From positions 1 to 7,759 of the forward strand of contig JAPUKX010000299.1 in NCBI GenBank assembly GCA_027295435.1: a DNA stretch of 7,759 nt. The letters run 5' to 3'. Below the pieces are notes generated by a model. It was not told the DNA's origin and ran no database searches. It saw only the letters and a program-made list of their open reading frames with translations. A program made the translations under genes and the position numbers. This document shows positions 1 to 6,750 of this stretch, in pieces. Position 1 is the stretch's first letter. Every line of letters begins with the position of its first letter. This stretch comes from Planctomycetota bacterium (GTDB lineage Bacteria > Planctomycetota > Phycisphaerae > Phycisphaerales > SM1A02).

Positions 1-140
1 CCCTGGCCGAGGAGCTCGACGACGATGCACGTCAACTCCGCGGAGACGCAGGCAACGACGTCGTTCCAGAGGCGACCATCGCTGGCAATCCCGTGCAGGA
101 AGACGGTCTCCGGCCCCGTGCCGCTTTTCGCATAGTGCAT
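1..140 (-). CDS. Alpha/beta-hydrolase fold protein, N-terminal fragment (runs off left edge)
   Basis: This is the beginning of a gene that continues past the left edge; only 46 codons are visible. From the ATG at 138-140 the protein begins MHYAKSGTGPETVFLHG, the usual first strand and oxyanion-hole turn of alpha/beta hydrolases (hydrophobic strand, then His16-Gly17). Trp25 follows at the usual spacing, and then a second strand ending VVELLGQG, the counterpart of the common D-L-x-G-x-G turn. The catalytic Ser, acid and His lie outside the window, so substrate and activity cannot be told; esterase, lipase, dehalogenase or peroxidase-like members all begin this way. An AGGA sits about 14 bases upstream of the ATG, farther than ideal. 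The gene reads in the same direction as the PilZ gene but lies 322 bases beyond it, so it is probably a separate transcription unit. The fold call is fairly sure and the exact start moderately so. Confidence 0.72.
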   Translation of the reverse strand, partial: MHYAKSGTGPETVFLHGIASDGRLWNDVVACVSAELTCIVVELLGQ

Positions 141-462
141 GTGGTCCGCCGCTCTTCCTGACCGTATCAATAGCGAGACCGAGCGGGCGCGAGCCCGACC
201 TCGGGCCTTGTTCGGGGCGCAACCGGGATGAGCTCTACGCCGACATTTCCCATTTGACCAACGCCTGGCTCCACCGCCGAGCTTTCCGAGGACGAGTGTA
301 ACGCCGTGCCCCCGGCAACCCAAGTTCCAGTCGCTTGCTTCTGTCCGGAATCGACGGTGACCCCCCGCCGCGGGCCCCAAGACGGCTCTCCTGGAGGCCC
401 AGTCGGACCGCTTGGTCAGCTGCACCGCCTCATCGAGGTCACGTCTTGAACGGGTGCGGCTC
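141..462. other. Intergenic region between the PilZ gene and the hydrolase gene
   Basis: I see no convincing coding sequence in these 322 bases on either strand. The region should hold the 3' end of the nuo/PilZ transcript and the promoter and leader of the hydrolase gene. The only structure I can point to is a GC-rich pair of alternative hairpins at 184-206. An AT-richer patch on the minus strand around 165-175 (TATTGATA) could be a -10 element for the hydrolase, but no matching -35 box is evident. Confidence 0.5.
184..206 (-). terminator. Two alternative GC-rich hairpins; weak candidate terminator
   Basis: On the given strand CGGGC (184-188) can pair with GCCCG (193-197) across a GCGA loop. 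The same GCCCG can instead pair with CGGGC at 202-206 across ACCT. The two stems are mutually exclusive. There is no T-run after either stem on either strand, so this is not a standard intrinsic terminator. It lies between the PilZ stop codon and the hydrolase start, where a transcript end or a leader structure would be expected. In GC-rich DNA such short stems also arise by chance. Confidence 0.18.
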
Positions 463-1176
463 CTATGCGGCCGTCGATCGCTGCATGATCTCCCCGCGGC
501 GTTTCGCCAGGTAGGCAGTGATGGCGTCCTGGTGGCGAAGCCCGGACTCAGATTCCGACTCGAAGGCGATGCCGTAATCAATCTCCGTGCCGGCGACGCA
601 GCGGTGGCAGATGATCCCGTACAACTCTACGGGATGTCCGCAATCTGGAAACGACATCGAGATGGCGATGCGCCTGGTCTCTAGGAGCGCTGACTCCACC
701 TCGGCCGAGACACGGAACTTCGCCCCGGTCGCCGAGATGTCAACGAGCCGAACTGGATATCGCTGGCCGTCCCGACCGACCCCCAGAGTGACCTTGACTG
801 GCAGTTCAGGATTCGGCTGGACCCGATTCGATCCGCGCCGGTTGAGGAGCCGGCGGATATCTGGAGAAAGATGCTGGAAGTCGCCGTAATCGGTGAACCG
901 AAATCCATAGCTGCGGGAGTCGGGCTCCTCGGTCCGGCGCGTCACCCTCGCGCGTGCCAGAAGCGGCCTGTCAAGCCGGTCGGAGGTAAACCGAAGCTCC
1001 ACCTCTTGACGGATCGCGAGATCCGGGCAACGAGTCAAAGAGAAGCGCACGCCCGCTTCGTCGGCGCTGAGGTCCAGGAGCAATCCCGACACGTCCGGTT
1101 CGTCGGCCAACAGCAGGCTCACCAGTAAAGCGTTGCTCTTTTCGAGTCCGATACTGGTCCAGGCTCGCCCTTGCAT
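463..1176 (-). CDS. PilZ-domain protein with an additional N-terminal PilZ-like domain
   Basis: This 237-residue protein is predicted to be soluble, as no membrane segment or signal peptide is seen. The C-terminal half (about residues 112-230) carries both halves of the PilZ c-di-GMP signature: R114-G-S-N-R118 (RxxxR) and D146-I-S-A-T-G151 (DxSxxG), followed by the beta-barrel strands ending IDYGIAF near residues 199-205. The N-terminal half (about 28-98) has the same rhythm, with DLS at 35-37 and Gly42, an RVTRR stretch near 77-81 and YGFRF near 90-94. It lacks RxxxR and has one extra residue in the DxSxxG turn, so it looks like a degenerate non-binding PilZ or a YcgR-N-like domain. PilZ proteins commonly relay c-di-GMP to motility, secretion or envelope synthesis; the target here is unknown. 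The ATG at 1174-1176 is chosen for its AGGAG five bases upstream; the frame stays open to 1389 but that extension resembles no known domain. It follows nuoN by 216 bases. Confidence 0.85.
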   Translation of the reverse strand: MQGRAWTSIGLEKSNALLVSLLLADEPDVSGLLLDLSADEAGVRFSLTRCPDLAIRQEVELRFTSDRLDRPLLARARVTRRTEEPDSRSYGFRFTDYGDFQHLSPDIRRLLNRRGSNRVQPNPELPVKVTLGVGRDGQRYPVRLVDISATGAKFRVSAEVESALLETRRIAISMSFPDCGHPVELYGIICHRCVAGTEIDYGIAFESESESGLRHQDAITAYLAKRRGEIMQRSTAA

Positions 1177-1181
1177 GGTCA

Positions 1182-1186
1182 CTCCT
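1182..1186 (-). promoter_or_regulatory. Ribosome binding site of the PilZ gene
   Basis: AGGAG on the minus strand with a five-base spacer (TGACC) before the ATG. It decides the start of the PilZ gene in favour of the 237-residue form over the longer open frame that reaches to 1389. Confidence 0.75.
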
Positions 1187-1205
1187 ACGTCGTCCAACAC
1201 CTGTT

Positions 1206-1239
1206 CCCACCCTGGCGAGTGCGACTCGCCCACCCTCCC
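1206..1239 (-). promoter_or_regulatory. G-rich direct repeat with internal hairpin in the PilZ gene leader (possible G-quadruplex or operator)
   Basis: On the minus (mRNA) strand there are five G3 runs, at 1239-1237, 1235-1233, 1231-1229, 1212-1210 and 1208-1206. The first three are separated by single bases; the third and fourth by 16 bases. Two copies of AGGGTGGG (1229-1236 and 1206-1213) lie 23 bases apart. Between them GGCGAGT (1214-1220) and ACTCGCC (1224-1230) form a 7-bp hairpin with a 3-base loop; its inner 5 bp lie wholly within the long G-tract loop. The element could fold as a G-quadruplex with a hairpin in one loop, as a plain hairpin, or serve in DNA form as a repeated protein-binding site. 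It ends 29 bases before the PilZ start codon. The pattern is seen directly; any function is inference. Confidence 0.35.
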
Positions 1240-1246
1240 AATTTGA

Positions 1247-1270
1247 GAGGAAGCCGGGCCCGGCCGCCTC
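1247..1270 (-). terminator. Palindromic hairpin downstream of nuoN; weak candidate operon-end structure
   Basis: GCCGGGCCCGGC at 1253-1264 is a perfect 12-base palindrome. It is flanked by GAGG (1247-1250) and CCTC (1267-1270), which pair after a 2x2 internal mismatch. On the minus strand it is followed by TCAAATTGG, not a T-run. It lies about 120 bases downstream of the nuoN stop, so it could mark or pause the end of the nuo transcript or stabilise its 3' end. Without a T-run the terminator call is weak. Confidence 0.22.
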
Positions 1271-1392
1271 AGACGACCCCTCTTCGGATGTCGGGTCTTT
1301 CGTGGCCAATCTTGAGCGCACAACCCTTGCGAGATGAGTGCCACGGCTTCGTCGGCAGCCCGATCGTTTCGACACACGCCACCCGGCAATCG

Positions 1393-2988
1393 TCACGGGG
1401 CGCGCTGATCTTCAGCCGGCTGATCGGCCATCGATACATCGAATTGATCGACCATTGGCGAAACCTCATCGGTCTGGATCACCGCTTCGGACGCCGATAG
1501 CAGACGGCCGGCGATGAGCGGCAGACCCACCACGCCGATCGCTGTTACCAGCGCCGCCACCCGCGGCCAGATGACAGGTCGTGACACGATCGTTTCGCTG
1601 GTCGGCGTAGGCATGGCCAGCATCGGCAGGCCCAGCAACCGCAGGTAGTACCACGCGCTGATCGCACTGTTGATCAGCGCAATCAACACCAGGGCGACGT
1701 GGCCGGCTTTGACACCGGCCATGAACAAATACAACTTGCCCAAGAAACCCAGCAGCGGCGGGAACCCCACGAGCGACAGCGCCGTGATCGCCATCACGAT
1801 CGCCAGCGCCGGGTGGCGGTGGCGCAGACCGGCCAGATCGTCCAGGGACTCGATCTCCTCGCCCTTGCGCTCAAGCGCCCCCAGCACGGCGAACGCGGCC
1901 GTGTTCATCACCCCGTAGGCCAGCAGATAGAACAACACGGCGTTGATGCCCAGAGCGGGCCCGGCGATCACGCCGATGAGCATGTAACCGCTGTGGGCAA
2001 TGGAGCTGTAGGCCAGCAACCGCTTGGCGGACCGCTGGAGCATCGCCCCGATGTTGCCCAGCGTCATCGTGAGCACGCAGATCATCCACAGGGTGATGAG
2101 GATCGGCTGGGGCAAGCCCTCCACGCCCGGGCCGAGATGCCCGCTCCAGCCGACGGTCATCAACAACAGGATGATCGCCAGCATCCCCGCCGTCTTGGGT
2201 ACGAAGGCCAAGAAGGCGGTCACCGCAGAGGCCGCGCCTTCGTACACATCGGCGGCGTAGAAGTGCATCGGCACGGCCACGATCTTGTAGGACACTCCCA
2301 GCAGCGCGAGGACCATGCCCACGAGGGCGAGTCGATTCAGCCCGCCGGCCGCCGCCTGCTCAGCGAACGCGTCGCGCATCTCGGTCAGCACGATGGTTCC
2401 GGTCGAGCCGTACAGCAGCGCGAGCCCGTACAGGAATATCGATGCGGCCATTGCTCCCAGGAAGAAATATTTCACCGCCGCTTCCTGGGCTTTGCGCGAC
2501 GGCCGGCTGATGGCGACCATGACGTAGGTGGGCAGCGACGTGAGCTCCAGAGCCAGGAACAGCCAGATCAGGTCGTTGGCATTGCACACCAACATCACCC
2601 CGATCAGGCTGAGCAGGAAGAACACGAAGTACTCGCCGCGGCTGACCCGGATGGGATCAAAACGTGCCCGACCGCTGGCCACCGCCTGCTCCAAGGGCCG
2701 GTCGATCAAGCCGATGCTCAGCATTGTCAACACAATGCCGATCGCGCAAACGACCATCTTTACGTACTTGCCCAGCATGGGGATGAGCAGGCCGTCGGCA
2801 ACCTTCGCAAGGCGGTCGTCGGTGTAGAGCAAAGGCGTGATGATGAACGCGACGGCGAGGAACCCGATCACCACCAGCGGGACCGCATTGCGTATGCCTC
2901 TGGCCTTGCACAGACCCATGACCGAAATCACCACGACCCCAGCGAACAGCCACAGCTCCGGGATGAGGAACCACAACTTGTCAACCAT
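1393..2988 (-). CDS. nuoN: NADH-quinone oxidoreductase subunit N
   Basis: This 531-residue subunit (E. coli form 485) is an integral membrane, antiporter-like component of the complex I membrane arm, the pump nearest the quinone module, homologous to ND2. Hydrophobic helices fill residues 5 to about 498. Family residues visible are E148 (ALELTSLPTY), K173 (AAVKYFFLG), K235 (SYKIVAVPMHFYAADVYEG), K265 (FVPKTAG), K322 (SAKRLLAYSSIAHSGY) and K418 (GFPPLLGFLGKLY), which match the Glu and Lys residues of the proton half-channels. A hydrophilic acidic tail (about 502-531) follows the last helix. I chose the ATG at 2986-2988: it overlaps the nuoM stop by eight bases, has AGGAG seven bases upstream, and yields the expected MVDKLWFLIPEL start. 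An ATG five codons earlier overlaps that ribosome site and is less likely. This is the last nuo gene of the operon. Confidence 0.96.
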   Translation of the reverse strand: MVDKLWFLIPELWLFAGVVVISVMGLCKARGIRNAVPLVVIGFLAVAFIITPLLYTDDRLAKVADGLLIPMLGKYVKMVVCAIGIVLTMLSIGLIDRPLEQAVASGRARFDPIRVSRGEYFVFFLLSLIGVMLVCNANDLIWLFLALELTSLPTYVMVAISRPSRKAQEAAVKYFFLGAMAASIFLYGLALLYGSTGTIVLTEMRDAFAEQAAAGGLNRLALVGMVLALLGVSYKIVAVPMHFYAADVYEGAASAVTAFLAFVPKTAGMLAIILLLMTVGWSGHLGPGVEGLPQPILITLWMICVLTMTLGNIGAMLQRSAKRLLAYSSIAHSGYMLIGVIAGPALGINAVLFYLLAYGVMNTAAFAVLGALERKGEEIESLDDLAGLRHRHPALAIVMAITALSLVGFPPLLGFLGKLYLFMAGVKAGHVALVLIALINSAISAWYYLRLLGLPMLAMPTPTSETIVSRPVIWPRVAALVTAIGVVGLPLIAGRLLSASEAVIQTDEVSPMVDQFDVSMADQPAEDQRAP

Positions 2989-4630
2989 CGAGGCGCTCCT
3001 CATGCTCGCGGGGCTGCTGCACAACGACGCCCAGGTCAACCGCTAGATCGGAGGCCGATTCGTGCGACGCCGCCAGATGCCGTTCAACCGTCGCTGGGTA
3101 GGCCCCGAGGACGCCATTAATCGAGCCTTCCATGGCGTCGGTCAACGGCTTTGGCTGAAGACCGATGTACAGGCACAGGACGGCTAGCGGGGCAAGCACC
3201 CCGATCTCGCGTATGGTCAGATCAGCGGGGAGGCGAATCGCGTGGGCAGCCGCGCCGCGGGCCGGTTCAATGAGCGGCCCGAACACCACTTTGCCCACCA
3301 TGATGAGCAAGTACATCGCGGCGAAGATCATCCCGACGCCCGCCACCGCCGCATACCACGGCCCCAGCACCCCCGGATAGATCGCGTTGTCGGCACTGGC
3401 CGTAAACGCACCAACGAGACAGAGAAACTCACCGACAAACCCATTGAGCCCCGGCAGGCCCACCGATGAAAGCACGAAGAACACCATGAAGAATGCCCAC
3501 ACCGGCATCCGCTTGGAAAGCCCGCCCAGCTTGGTCATGTCGCGAGTGTGGTAGCGCTCATAGATCATCCCCACCAGGAAGAACAAGGCCCCGGTCGAGA
3601 GGCCATGATTGAGCATGTACAGCACCGAGCCCTGAACACCCAGCGGATTCAGTGCGAAGAGCCCCAGCACGCAGAAGCCGAGGTGGCTGACCGATGAGTA
3701 CGCAATCAACCGCTTGATGTCATCCTGCACCCAGCAGATCAGCGCGGCGTACAGAATGCCGATGATCGACACCACCGCGATGGCCGGCGCATACGCGACC
3801 ACCGCCTCCGGGAGCATCGGCAGCACGAACCGGTACAGCCCATACGTCCCCAGCTTCAACAGAATGCTGGCCAGTACAACCGACGCGGCCGTCGGCGCTT
3901 CGGTGTGAGCCAGCGGCAGCCAGGTGTGCAACGGGAACAACGGGACCTTCACCGCAAATCCCGCCAGCAGCGCCAACAGCACCCACGCCTGTTGCGACGC
4001 GGTAAGTTCGGTAGCGGCGAAGACGGTCAGAGCTGCGATGTCAAACGACCATTGCCCGTACCCGATCTGGTACTGCCACGCAATGTAGAGCAATCCCGCC
4101 AGCGCAATCAGCGATCCCGTGAACGTGTACAGAAAGAACTTGGTGCAAGCCCTAGCCCGGCCCTCGCTTCCCCAGATCGCAATGAGGAAGTACATCGGCA
4201 CAAGCGTGAACTCGAAGCAGACGTAGAAGAAAATCAGATCGCGGGCGATGAACACCCCGATCATCGCTGCCTCGATCGCCAGCAGCCAGCCGTAGTATTC
4301 CTTGAGCCGCTCGTTGATTGCGGTGAACGACCCGGCCACGCACAGCGGCATGAGCAGCGTCGTCAGCAAGACCAGCAACATCGAGACCGAATCAGCCCCC
4401 AGGCTCAGCGTGATGCCGAGCTTTTCCAGGCCCGGCCAGGGGATCGACCCCTCGAACCCGAAGCCGCCGTCGTCCCAGTGCCCAAACACAAGTGCAAGCA
4501 TCACGCTGTAGACAAACGTCGCCGCGGACACCCCAAGCGCAATCCACTTCGCCTGCCGCGACGGCGCAATCGCGATGACGATCGCCCCGAACAACGGAAC
4601 CCCAAGCAGCAGCGCCGGCCAGACCCACAT
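2981..4630 (-). CDS. nuoM: NADH-quinone oxidoreductase subunit M
   Basis: This 549-residue subunit (E. coli form about 509) is the middle antiporter-like proton pump of the membrane arm, homologous to ND4. Characteristic motifs are FEFTLVPMYFLIAIWG with E140, FAVKVPLFPLHTWLPLAHTE with K228 and H235, ILLKLGTYG with K259, QDDIKRLIAYSSVSHLGF (303-319) and GLNGFVGEFL with E401. These match the residues placed in its proton path in known structures. The C-terminus continues about 35 hydrophilic residues (about 515-549, rich in Glu, Ser and His) beyond the last helix, a tail E. coli NuoM lacks. The ATG at 4628-4630 shares its A with the nuoL TGA stop (TGATG) and has GGGAGGGG seven bases upstream. 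An in-frame start 11 codons earlier would only add charged residues ahead of the first helix. Confidence 0.97.
   Translation of the reverse strand: MWVWPALLLGVPLFGAIVIAIAPSRQAKWIALGVSAATFVYSVMLALVFGHWDDGGFGFEGSIPWPGLEKLGITLSLGADSVSMLLVLLTTLLMPLCVAGSFTAINERLKEYYGWLLAIEAAMIGVFIARDLIFFYVCFEFTLVPMYFLIAIWGSEGRARACTKFFLYTFTGSLIALAGLLYIAWQYQIGYGQWSFDIAALTVFAATELTASQQAWVLLALLAGFAVKVPLFPLHTWLPLAHTEAPTAASVVLASILLKLGTYGLYRFVLPMLPEAVVAYAPAIAVVSIIGILYAALICWVQDDIKRLIAYSSVSHLGFCVLGLFALNPLGVQGSVLYMLNHGLSTGALFFLVGMIYERYHTRDMTKLGGLSKRMPVWAFFMVFFVLSSVGLPGLNGFVGEFLCLVGAFTASADNAIYPGVLGPWYAAVAGVGMIFAAMYLLIMVGKVVFGPLIEPARGAAAHAIRLPADLTIREIGVLAPLAVLCLYIGLQPKPLTDAMEGSINGVLGAYPATVERHLAASHESASDLAVDLGVVVQQPREHEERLDG
2996..3000 (-). 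promoter_or_regulatory. Ribosome binding site of nuoN, inside the 3' end of nuoM
   Basis: AGGAG on the minus strand, seven bases before the nuoN ATG, lies within the last codons of nuoM. It supports the 531-residue start and means nuoN initiation depends on ribosomes finishing nuoM. Confidence 0.75.
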
Positions 4631-6750
4631 CAGCCTGCCCCTCCCATCCAACGGCTCAGCCAATCGACCAGCTGAGGCATGAGGAAGACAAGAATCCCCA
4701 GCAGCGCGACACCTCCGGCCATCGACACCGCGTATGACTGCAAGATGCCGTTGGAAAGCGGCTGAAACCCACGACCCAGCAATCGGGGAACCCGTGCAAC
4801 GCCGTCTACGATCGCCATATCAATGATGTAACGGTCGAAGAGATTGAGGATATGACCGCCCAGCCACAGCGGCCCGCGGAACATCAGGTGGTACAGCTCG
4901 TCCACGTACCACTTGTTCTCCATCGCCGTGGGCAGCCATCGCGTGGCCGGATTGGCCAGCATCGCATTCTTCAGGCCGTCCGCAGCCTTGCGATTCACTA
5001 GGTGGAAATATCCCGCAACGGCAATTCCCAGCAGTCCGACAGCGCTCGCCACCCACGGCATCCAGTGGTGAGGGTCCTCCCAGAAGCCGGCGCCCTGGGC
5101 AAGCGGGCTGTAGTACGCGGCGGTGGAATCTTCAATCCGCTCACCCGCCCAACCTTTCAAGAAGATCGACCCCACCGCGCCGATCGTGATTACGATCAGC
5201 ACGAGGTTGACCGCCAACCGCGGCGCATGCGGGCGAAACTCGCCGTGCTCGGGGGCGTGATCATCGTCGGGTTGCTCCTCGCCGGCCTCGAAATGAACCG
5301 GCCCGGCACAAACGCGGAACCACACCCGGAACGCGTAATAGGCGGTCAGGAACGCGGTGATGATGGCGATGACACCCAGCGCCCGAAACCCCGGACCCGT
5401 CGAGATGAACGCCTGGGCCATGATCGCGTCTTTGGACCAGAACCCGTTGGTGATCAGCGGCACCCCGGCCAGGCACGCACAGGCATAGAGCATCGTGAAG
5501 CTGGTGATCCGAAATCCCGGCAGATGCCGCAGACCCGAGACCTTCCGCAGGTCCACTTGCCCGGCGAAACCGTGCATCACCACCCCGGCGGTCAGGAACA
5601 GCACCGCCTTGAAGAACGCGTGGGTGAAGACGTGATACGCCGCCCCGACGCTCGACAACATGCCGAGGCCCATGAACATGTAGCCGAGTTGCGAGATCGT
5701 CGAATAGGCGAAGATGCGCTTGATGTCGTGCTGGGCCATGGCGATGGTCGCCGCCAGCAGGGCCGTCAACCCGCCGATCCACGCGACCACCGTCAACGAT
5801 GCCGGTTCCAACAGGAACACCGGGTACATTCTGGCCACCAGAAAGACGCCGGCCGTGACCATCGTCGCCGCATGGATCAGGGCCGACACCGGCGTGGGAC
5901 CTTCCATCGCATCGGGCAGCCACACGTACAACGGGATCTGCGCGCTCTTGCCGAACGCCCCGAGCATCAGCAAGTACGGAATCGCCTTGATCGACCAGCC
6001 GCCGGCTTCAGCGCTGTAACTTCCGCTGTCAAGCGCCTCAAACAGCGCGCGGTATTCGACCGTCCCGAAGTTATGCCAGATCAAATAGATCGCCAGCGCC
6101 AGCCCGAGGTCGCCGATGCGGTTGACGATGAACGCTTTCTTCGCCGCCGCCACCGCCGACGGTTTGCGGTAGTAGTAGCCGATCAGCCAATACGACGCGA
6201 AGCCCACGCCCTCCCAACCCAGATACAGCATCAGCAGGTTGTCGGCCATCACCAGGGCGGTCATAGCGAACAGGAACACACTGATGCCCGCGAAGAATCG
6301 CGCGTAGCCGCCCCGGACATCGGCCTCCATATACTCGCTCGCATACAGGGCGATCAGCGTGCCCAGCCCCGTCACGAACAGCATCCACAGCAGCGTCAGC
6401 GAATCGACGTACAGCGAGAAGTTGGCAATAAACGTCCAGCGGTCGCCGCCCAGCACGATCCAATCCAGCAGGTGAATCACAACCGGCTGGTCGTACTGCA
6501 ACCACAGCGCCAAGGTCATCAAGAACGATGAGCCCAGCAAGCCCACGGTGATCCACGCGGGCAGCTTGTTCTTCACGCGCAACGCAGCGCATAGCCCGCA
6601 CATCACCGTCGATATCGCAGGCAGCCAGAGAATCCAGCCCGCCCATCCCATGCCGGCTGCGGTCTCAGCGATCGGTATCGGCGCAGACGGTTCGGGCACG
6701 AGCGCCGCATAGCCCGCCAGCACGCTGAAGATGTTCGCCGCTGCGATCAC
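4630..6750 (-). CDS. nuoL: NADH-quinone oxidoreductase subunit L
   Basis: This 706-residue subunit (E. coli form 613) is the distal antiporter-like proton pump, homologous to ND5. Visible motifs are LGWEGVGFASYWLIGYYY with E180, GAFGKSAQIPLYVWLPDAME with K268, ALIHAATMVTAG with H293, HDIKRIFAYSTISQLGY (341-357), FFKAVLF with K381 and FWSKDAI with K440-D441. NKWYVDELY near 612-620 leads into the long lateral amphipathic helix and the final membrane anchor (about 670-697). A His/Asp/Glu-rich loop lies at about 487-508. Extra length comes from this loop, the C-terminal segment and about 33 residues before the usual first helix. The GTG at 6748-6750 is chosen because it overlaps the nuoK stop (GTGA) and follows a GGAG and a purine-rich GAGAGAGA. 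An ATG at 6649-6651, just before the first conserved helix, has no ribosome site but cannot be excluded. Confidence 0.95.
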   Translation of the reverse strand: MIAAANIFSVLAGYAALVPEPSAPIPIAETAAGMGWAGWILWLPAISTVMCGLCAALRVKNKLPAWITVGLLGSSFLMTLALWLQYDQPVVIHLLDWIVLGGDRWTFIANFSLYVDSLTLLWMLFVTGLGTLIALYASEYMEADVRGGYARFFAGISVFLFAMTALVMADNLLMLYLGWEGVGFASYWLIGYYYRKPSAVAAAKKAFIVNRIGDLGLALAIYLIWHNFGTVEYRALFEALDSGSYSAEAGGWSIKAIPYLLMLGAFGKSAQIPLYVWLPDAMEGPTPVSALIHAATMVTAGVFLVARMYPVFLLEPASLTVVAWIGGLTALLAATIAMAQHDIKRIFAYSTISQLGYMFMGLGMLSSVGAAYHVFTHAFFKAVLFLTAGVVMHGFAGQVDLRKVSGLRHLPGFRITSFTMLYACACLAGVPLITNGFWSKDAIMAQAFISTGPGFRALGVIAIITAFLTAYYAFRVWFRVCAGPVHFEAGEEQPDDDHAPEHGEFRPHAPRLAVNLVLIVITIGAVGSIFLKGWAGERIEDSTAAYYSPLAQGAGFWEDPHHWMPWVASAVGLLGIAVAGYFHLVNRKAADGLKNAMLANPATRWLPTAMENKWYVDELYHLMFRGPLWLGGHILNLFDRYIIDMAIVDGVARVPRLLGRGFQPLSNGILQSYAVSMAGGVALLGILVFLMPQLVDWLSRWMGGAG
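4638..4645 (-). promoter_or_regulatory. Ribosome binding site of nuoM, inside the 3' end of nuoL
   Basis: GGGAGGGG on the minus strand, seven bases before the nuoM ATG and coding for the Gly-Arg/Met-Gly-Gly end of NuoL. It fixes the nuoM start at the TGATG junction. Confidence 0.65.

Noticed and set aside
412..889. Short plus-strand frames (412-684 and 587-889) over the PilZ gene
   Set aside because: No ribosome site or domain; both are shadows of the PilZ coding strand.
1177..1389. 71-residue N-terminal extension of the PilZ protein from a TTG at 1387-1389
   Set aside because: The extension is Arg/Pro/Gly-rich with no fold, and the ATG at 1174-1176 has a strong AGGAG at the right distance.
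971..1396. Minus-strand frame of 141 codons whose GTG overlaps the nuoN stop as GTGA
   Set aside because: The coupling-like overlap is tempting, but the product is Arg/Gly/Ser-rich without a domain and it runs across the start of the PilZ gene in another frame.
1699..3120. Long plus-strand open frame of 473 codons opposite nuoN
   Set aside because: Its product is dominated by His, Gln, Arg, Asp and Gly with no domain, typical of the antisense of a GC-rich membrane-protein gene. The minus strand carries unmistakable nuoN.
3905..4675. Plus-strand open frame of 256 codons opposite nuoM
   Set aside because: Antisense shadow of nuoM with a charged, low-complexity product.
5002..6531. Plus-strand open frame of 509 codons opposite nuoL
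   Set aside because: Same His/Gln/Arg/Asp-rich antisense composition and no recognisable motif; nuoL is certain on the other strand.
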